Below, piece after piece: positions 62,886 to 63,224 of a DNA stretch of 63,224 nt. The first letter of the stretch is position 1, and the number at the start of each line of letters is the position of its first letter. The DNA comes from Bacillota bacterium (GTDB lineage: Bacteria; Bacillota; JADQBR01): positions 1 to 63,224 of the forward strand of contig JADQBR010000045.1 of assembly GCA_016278515.1 (NCBI GenBank), given 5' to 3'. The notes under the pieces were generated by a model. That model did not search any database, had not been told where the DNA came from, and saw only the letters and a list, made by a program, of their open reading frames with translations. The position numbers and the translations under genes were made by a program.

Positions 62886-63032
62886 TATTTCAGCAAATCC
62901 TTGGCAGCATGGGCCCCTCTAACTTTGAAACTAACCGCTTAACCCCTAATGAATTTTCCAATAGTACTCTGCCATTTTTATCCTCAGCCGTTACCTGGCC
63001 GATAACTTCACTACCGTTACGCTAGTGTGGCA

Positions 63033-63063
63033 TAAAAAAAGGGTAACGTATAATCGCCACCCC
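63033..63063 (-). terminator. Intrinsic terminator of the partial gene at the window end
   Basis: Minus-strand GGGTGGCG pairs with CGTTACCC using two G-T pairs, followed by TTTTTTT. It lies about 60 bases after the stop of the truncated membrane protein gene. Confidence 0.8.
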
Positions 63064-63125
63064 TTACATTTCCATCAGCCGTATTAGATTGTACATTTAA
63101 AAAGTGCTTCTTTCTCCTCTTAATT

Positions 63126-63224
63126 TAAATAATCAACAGACTCAATCCGATGATTATGCCGCTTGCAATTAAGGCCATAACACAATAACCCATAATGTCT
63201 CTAGCGCCAAGACCTGCAATACCT
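63126..63224 (-). CDS. Partial membrane transporter, C-terminus only (perhaps short-chain fatty acid transporter)
   Basis: The minus strand encodes about 32 residues up to a TAA: IAGLGARDIMGYCVMALIASG followed by a last hydrophobic helix ending LLII. The gene runs off the window. The ARDIMGY turn before a final helix resembles the C-terminus of AtoE-type short-chain fatty acid transporters, but this is a short match made by eye. A terminator follows. Confidence 0.5.

Larger units (their letters stand above)
62787..63125. other. Intergenic region after the permease
   Basis: The 339-base gap holds a strong hairpin behind the permease (62828-62885), a minus-strand open stretch of 43 codons without a start (62890-63021) that I could not assign, and a T-tract terminator serving the partial minus-strand gene at the window edge. 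Nothing else recognised. Confidence 0.7.

Noticed and set aside
62890-63021. Minus-strand open stretch of 43 codons (VIGQVTAEDKNGRVLLENSLG ...)
   Set aside because: Protein-like composition, but no start codon or ribosome site and no family I recognise; at most the relic of a gene tail.

Overview
The window looks like a chromosomal segment of an anaerobic, spore-former-type Firmicute (class Clostridia, perhaps Desulfotomaculum/Peptococcaceae-like). The grounds are AGGAGG-type ribosome sites with frequent GTG and TTG starts, a TPP-riboswitch thiamine operon with thiH (the anaerobic route), a tungsten-type aldehyde:ferredoxin oxidoreductase, selenium-dependent molybdenum hydroxylase accessory genes (YqeB type) and YgfK/YgeW/YgeY-type anaerobic purine genes. 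The taxonomic call is inference. No rRNA, tRNA, CRISPR array, prophage or intact insertion sequence was seen.

Layout. 0-7.5 kb: a DegV protein, a TPP riboswitch with thiSGHCE, an OsmC protein, an AEC transporter, and two gene relics (a chemoreceptor tail and a DegV tail). 7.5-10 kb: aldehyde:ferredoxin oxidoreductase plus a MoaD-like protein that seems to carry a frameshift. 10-14.4 kb: a hybrid histidine kinase, two tiny membrane proteins, a LysE exporter and glycerate kinase. 14.6-19.8 kb (minus strand): a molybdenum operon, probable Moco riboswitch > mobA-moeA fusion > mobB > modA > modB > modC. 20.2 kb: a fumarylacetoacetate-hydrolase-family enzyme.

21-60.5 kb (all minus strand): a roughly 40-kb purine-catabolism island. 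Read in the direction of transcription it holds a cysteine-synthase-like PLP enzyme; a guanine-class riboswitch; a fused selenium-type xanthine dehydrogenase, a threonine-synthase-like PLP enzyme, a dihydropyrimidinase-like enzyme, a three-gene xanthine dehydrogenase and glyA; then a GntR regulator, YgeY, a YgeW-like carbamoyltransferase, carbamate kinase and YgfK; a second guanine-class riboswitch; a four-gene nicotinate-dehydrogenase-type hydroxylase (F-S-L-M); an AzgA purine permease, an amidohydrolase, SsnA and adenine deaminase; a BMP-type nucleoside ABC importer; serine dehydratase (sdaAB, sdaAA); a ModE-like regulator flanked by two matching palindromes; and the hydroxylase maturation genes yqeB, xdhC and a molybdopterin-binding protein. 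At 60.6-62.8 kb an XRE/cupin regulator is divergent from a xanthine/uracil permease. The window ends in a partial membrane transporter.

How it may work together (inference): purines and nucleosides are imported by two permeases and one ABC system, deaminated (AdeC, SsnA, amidohydrolase), hydroxylated by up to three molybdenum hydroxylases, and ring-opened. Nitrogen and carbon would be recovered by YgeY, YgeW, carbamate kinase (ATP) and PLP lyases, while glycine would run through GlyA and SdaAB to pyruvate. Both riboswitches have a terminator whose 5' arm contains the P1 3' strand, so ligand binding should turn the operons ON, which fits substrate induction of a catabolic pathway. Molybdenum supply is tied in through ModE-like operators at the maturation genes and a Moco riboswitch at the mob/mod operon.
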